A DNA stretch of 64,000 nt from Clostridia bacterium (GTDB taxonomy: Bacteria > Bacillota > Clostridia > Oscillospirales > Acutalibacteraceae), in assembly GCA_017531385.1 (NCBI GenBank), contig JAFXLD010000086.1:17215-81214 (forward strand), read 5' to 3'. The notes below the pieces were generated by a model. It saw nothing but the letters and a program-made list of their open reading frames with translations. It did no database searches and was not told the DNA's origin. The position numbers and the translations under genes were made by a program. This document shows, in pieces, positions 61,459-64,000 of the stretch; position 1 is the stretch's first letter, and every line of letters starts with the position of its first letter.

Positions 61459-61501
61459 TGGTAATATCATTCTTTCAATAGCCGGATTTTTTATATTACC
61501 A
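61459..61501. promoter_or_regulatory. candidate PdxR/MocR binding sites
   Basis: TGGTAATAT at 61459-61467 and its exact complement ATATTACCA at 61493-61501 lie either side of the regulator start and leader. The same nonamer is in the pdxY promoter. Confidence 0.5.
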
Positions 61502-61695
61502 GATTATTATATTATAAATTTTTTAAATTGTAAAGTAAAAGATGATTATAAAAAACTATCTGTACAAAATGTATCAACAGTTTATTTTTGATTTGAGTTG
61601 TTTTACCAATTTAGATGCCGTTCTTTAATTTCATAGAAATGTTGTAAAAACCATCACACTCCGTCTTTGTTGATTTTACTAAGCCTACTTCTGAC
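61502..61695. other. intergenic region without clear gene
   Basis: Part of a ~340-bp gap between the divergent regulator and LytTR genes. AT-rich. I see no gene; a 19-codon ATG frame at 61579 has no ribosome site. The right end carries the repeats and promoter listed separately. Confidence 0.6.
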
Positions 61696-61727
61696 AAAAG
61701 CAGAAAAATCGGGAATAAAAGCAGAAA
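61696..61727 (+). repeat. 21-bp-spaced direct repeats upstream of LytTR operon
   Basis: AAAAGCAGAAA at 61696-61706 and again at 61717-61727. Start-to-start spacing is 21 bp, two helical turns, as for LytTR regulators such as AgrA/ComE. The second copy ends 7 bp before the -35 box. Confidence 0.65.
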
Positions 61728-61734
61728 CTTGCTG

Positions 61735-61764
61735 TTGCACAATGCTGTATTTTTATTATATAAT
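61735..61764 (+). promoter_or_regulatory. promoter of LytTR/GHKL two-component operon
   Basis: TTGCAC at 61735-61740 and TATAAT at 61759-61764, 18 bp apart; a slightly long spacing and non-ideal -35 suit an activator-dependent promoter. Confidence 0.6.
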
Positions 61765-61798
61765 TTTATAATAATACAATATTACAGGAGGTGCGGAG

Positions 61799-62506
61799 AT
61801 GAAAATTGCCATATGTGATGATATTTTAAGTCACAGAGATGCCATAAGACCGTATATTGAGGAATTTTTCAAGAAAAAAGTAATTCCCTTTGAGCTGAAA
61901 GAGTATTCCTGCGGAGAGGAAATTCTGGGCAGTGGAGAAAAATTCGATATTGTATTTCTTGATATTGAATTGGGCGATATCAACGGAATAGAAATTGCGA
62001 AAACGCTGAAAAAGAAAAATCACAACTGCATTATAATTGTCGTCACTTCTTACACAGATTATCTTGATGCGGCAATGGATCTTCATGTGGTGCGTTTTCT
62101 GAAAAAGCCCGTTGAGCAGAAAAGAGTTTATTCTTCTCTTGAAAAGGCATTGCAGGAAATGAATGAAAGCTTTGTTATGCTTTCCACAAAAGACAATAAG
62201 ATAATAAGAGTCAGAAGCCGTAATATAATTTATGTTGAAGCAAATCTGAAGGCTGTCACTGTTTGTACAAATGAATATACATACACCGTCAGAGAAAGTC
62301 TTAAAAATATCAAAACAATGCTTACAGCTTCATTTTTTGCCGTACCTCATAACAGCTATATTGTAAATATGAATTATATTTCTGATTTCAAGCGGGATGA
62401 AATTACGGTTGAACTCCCCACAGGCAAGGAAAAGATTCAGATTTCCGGCAGAAAACAGCCTGAGTTCAAGCGCAGATTTCTGGAATTTATCGGAGAGGAT
62501 GAATAA
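61799..62506 (+). CDS. LytTR-family response regulator (AgrA-like)
   Basis: 235 aa with AGGAGG ahead of the ATG. Receiver domain ~1-120 with acidic pocket D7-D8, phosphoacceptor D55 (FLDIELGD) and lysine K105 (LKKP). LytTR DNA-binding domain ~130-232 with NIIYVEANLKAVTV and the SFFAVPHNSYIVNMNYI stretch. Such regulators bind direct repeats upstream of promoters, as seen at 61696. It starts 2 nt before the kinase gene's ribosome site, in one operon. Confidence 0.92.
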   Translation: MKIAICDDILSHRDAIRPYIEEFFKKKVIPFELKEYSCGEEILGSGEKFDIVFLDIELGDINGIEIAKTLKKKNHNCIIIVVTSYTDYLDAAMDLHVVRFLKKPVEQKRVYSSLEKALQEMNESFVMLSTKDNKIIRVRSRNIIYVEANLKAVTVCTNEYTYTVRESLKNIKTMLTASFFAVPHNSYIVNMNYISDFKRDEITVELPTGKEKIQISGRKQPEFKRRFLEFIGEDE

Positions 62507-62508
62507 CA

Positions 62509-63810
62509 ATGCCGAAAATTGCACTTGATATCGTAATGTATATTTTTGAAGCATTGCTTTTCTATAATTATGCAAACGGCTTGTTTTCGGGTAAAAAGAG
62601 CAGAGGCTTCAGAATTTTATCGGTTGCTCTGATTCATATAATTTTGTTTTTTGTATATCAACTGGGAAATAATATCGTCAACGGAGTTTTTTTGATTACA
62701 TTATATTTCCTTGTGCTTTGGTATGTGTTCAATGTGCGGTTAAGCAATGCGCTGTTTCATTCTTTTGTTTTTATTGGAATAATGTCTCTTTCGGAAATAA
62801 TTGTTATCAGTCTTTGCACCTTATTATTCAATGATTTCAATGCAATGGATAGGGATATCAAGGCATACATTTGTGTAATCACAATAAGCAAAATTGCATA
62901 TGCCGCCATTATGTTTTTCATTAAAAGGCTTTGCCTTATAAAGCTTTATGAAGCAGAAAAAGACAGCTTTTATTGGGTTTTGTTTTTGTTACCGCTTATA
63001 AGCATTATTGTTAGCATTTTCTTCTTCTATGCCGCAGGAAGCTTTGACATATCCTCATCAATGAGCTTATTGATATCAGCAACGTTTATATTGCTGCTGT
63101 TCATCAATTTAATTGTTTTTATGCTGTATGACAAAGCCTATAAAAACAGAGTTGAACTGTACGAATTAAAATCAATACATTTTCAGCAGGAAATTGACAA
63201 GAAGTATTTCGAAGTGATTGAGCAGTCAAATGATGAAATCAGACAATTTTCTCATGATATAAAAAATCATTTGTTGCAGATAAGATATATTGACGACATA
63301 GCAGAAACCCACAGCTATCTTGACAGACTGATTTCAGATGTTGAAAAAATATCACATGTGGTAATAAGTAAGAATAAAATGCTCAATCTCATCATCAGTA
63401 AATATATCTCTATCTGCGATAAAAAAGGGATAAAATTTACGCCATCAGTAAAGCTTGCAACACTTTGCTATATTGATGATGTTGATTTATCCACATTGCT
63501 GAATAATTTGCTTGACAATGCAGTTGATTCCGCCGAAAAAGCAGAAGACTCTGAAATTGAATTATATGTATTTGCAAAAAACAGCCGATATGACGGAATT
63601 ATAATAAGAAATACCTGCATAAAAACTCCCGAAGCAATTGACAACAGACTGATAACCTCCAAAAAGGAAAAAGCATATCATGGCTTGGGACTTAATATAG
63701 TTAAAAAGATATTAAAGAAATATAATGCGGTATATGATTGGAAATATGATGATGCTAAGCATGTTTTTGAAACAGATATAGCAATCCCCAAAAAACATAC
63801 AGATAATTAA
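62509..63810 (+). CDS. GHKL sensor histidine kinase (AgrC-like)
   Basis: 433 aa. About six membrane segments fill residues 1-205, with no outside domain. The phosphorylated histidine is H249 in QFSHDIKNHLLQI, the N-box is LLNNLLDNAVDSA and the G-box HGLGLNIVKK. This layout is that of AgrC/ComD peptide-pheromone sensors. No agrB or agrD is found in the window; the area after it is an IS edge, so a pheromone gene, if any, lies elsewhere or was lost. Two nt separate it from the regulator stop. Confidence 0.9.
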   Translation: MPKIALDIVMYIFEALLFYNYANGLFSGKKSRGFRILSVALIHIILFFVYQLGNNIVNGVFLITLYFLVLWYVFNVRLSNALFHSFVFIGIMSLSEIIVISLCTLLFNDFNAMDRDIKAYICVITISKIAYAAIMFFIKRLCLIKLYEAEKDSFYWVLFLLPLISIIVSIFFFYAAGSFDISSSMSLLISATFILLLFINLIVFMLYDKAYKNRVELYELKSIHFQQEIDKKYFEVIEQSNDEIRQFSHDIKNHLLQIRYIDDIAETHSYLDRLISDVEKISHVVISKNKMLNLIISKYISICDKKGIKFTPSVKLATLCYIDDVDLSTLLNNLLDNAVDSAEKAEDSEIELYVFAKNSRYDGIIIRNTCIKTPEAIDNRLITSKKEKAYHGLGLNIVKKILKKYNAVYDWKYDDAKHVFETDIAIPKKHTDN

Positions 63811-63825
63811 TTTATACAATGGTTC

Positions 63826-63842
63826 AAAAGGCGAAGCCTTTT
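63826..63842 (+). terminator. weak hairpin after kinase gene
   Basis: AAAAGGC / GCCTTTT perfect 7-bp stem with GAA loop; no T-run after, so termination is doubtful. Confidence 0.35.
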
Positions 63843-63971
63843 CCGAAATTGCGAATTGAGCATTTTAGATTTACAATATAAGTGCAACAGAAAAAAAATA
63901 ATGACTCATTTTAAGAAATCTTGTATAATGGAGATTGAAGAAAGAAACCAAAATACAGGAGATTAGGTAAA

Positions 63972-64000
63972 ATGAATCATTACAAACATCTTACCATAGA
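63972..64000 (+). CDS. IS30-type transposase, first codons (3' partial)
   Basis: Nine full codons reach the right edge: MNHYKHLTI. This matches the very start of IS30-family transposases of Firmicutes (M-x-x-YKHLT-x-EER pattern, from memory). AGGAG is ~10 nt ahead of the ATG, and TATAAT at about 63925 may be its -10. Only ~1% of the gene is visible, so the family is a likely guess, not shown. Left element end probably lies between 63870 and 63960; TTACAATATAAGTGCAAC near 63871-63888 is a candidate terminal sequence. Confidence 0.55.

Noticed and set aside
61579-61638. 19-codon ATG frame in the gap before the LytTR gene, considered as a pheromone precursor
   Set aside because: No ribosome site, no leader-like or membrane-leading sequence, and no agrB nearby.
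63819-63882. 20-codon ATG frame after the kinase gene
   Set aside because: No ribosome site; overlaps a hairpin; probably non-coding remains next to the IS edge.
1-64000. tRNA, rRNA and CRISPR arrays
   Set aside because: None seen: no regular spaced repeats, no CCA-ended cloverleaf stretches, no rRNA-like GC-rich regions.

Overview
The window reads as chromosomal DNA of a low-GC, spore-forming anaerobic Firmicute, most likely a gut or rumen member of the Oscillospiraceae/Ruminococcaceae (inference). Reasons seen in the sequence: an [FeFe]-hydrogenase tail, the sporulation protease SpoIVB, formate-tetrahydrofolate ligase, a dockerin-bearing enzyme, a PcrA helicase with a long extra segment after Walker A, and many glycan-active enzymes. 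Gene packing is dense, Shine-Dalgarno sites are strong (GGAGG), and many promoters are near-consensus sigma-A (TTGACA-N17-TATAAT). No rRNA, tRNA or CRISPR array was seen.

Layout. 1-8.5 kb: 3' end of a hydrogenase-like gene, then a glycan block (GH127-type enzyme, exported metallophosphoesterase, HAD phosphatase, GPH-type sugar symporter, a large unrecognised lipoprotein). 8.6-13.6 kb: a complete branched-chain amino-acid ABC transporter (livJ, then livHMGF from its own promoter). 13.6-18.3 kb, minus strand: DivIVA-like protein, Pit phosphate transporter with DUF47 partner, PcrA. 18.4-26.4 kb: alpha/beta hydrolase, RodA/FtsW-type glycosyltransferase, tsaE-tsaB-rpiB, rpmB, recA-recX-rimO-pgsA. 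26.4-32.9 kb: GH95-like enzyme; minus-strand run of polysaccharide deacetylase, nadA, mnmA and a dockerin-linked beta-lactamase fold. 33-40.5 kb: gtrA-yhaM-prmA, spoIVB, sialidase, amidohydrolase, membrane protein. 40.5-49.6 kb: one tight minus-strand operon fhs-hisZGDCBHAF-hisIE. 49.8-60.3 kb: GH5 endoglycoceramidase-like enzyme, PAP2 phosphatase, paaK plus an ACT protein, two cell-surface glycosyltransferase genes, a 30-residue microprotein gene, nagA, a ceramidase-like gene and a pyridoxal kinase. 60.4-64 kb: a shortened MocR/PdxR regulator, an Agr-like LytTR/GHKL two-component system, and the first codons of an IS30-type transposase at the right edge.

How it fits together. The his operon makes histidine and releases AICAR; Fhs at its head can make the 10-formyl-THF needed to recycle AICAR to purines. 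Sialidase and NagA point to mucin amino-sugar use, and the GH127, GH95-like, GH5 and ceramidase-like proteins to host and plant glycan or glycolipid breakdown. The pyridoxal kinase and MocR genes face each other and share a promoter motif, so they probably form a small vitamin B6 regulon.

Most worth a second look: a 30-aa amphipathic peptide gene with a perfect consensus promoter and its own terminator (56.5-56.7 kb), whose sequence resembles the C-terminal tails of two exported enzymes here; a dockerin-linked beta-lactamase fold whose SxxK serine is cysteine; the truncated PdxR with shared operator-like motifs; 21-bp-spaced direct repeats just upstream of the LytTR/GHKL promoter; and the fhs-his operon.
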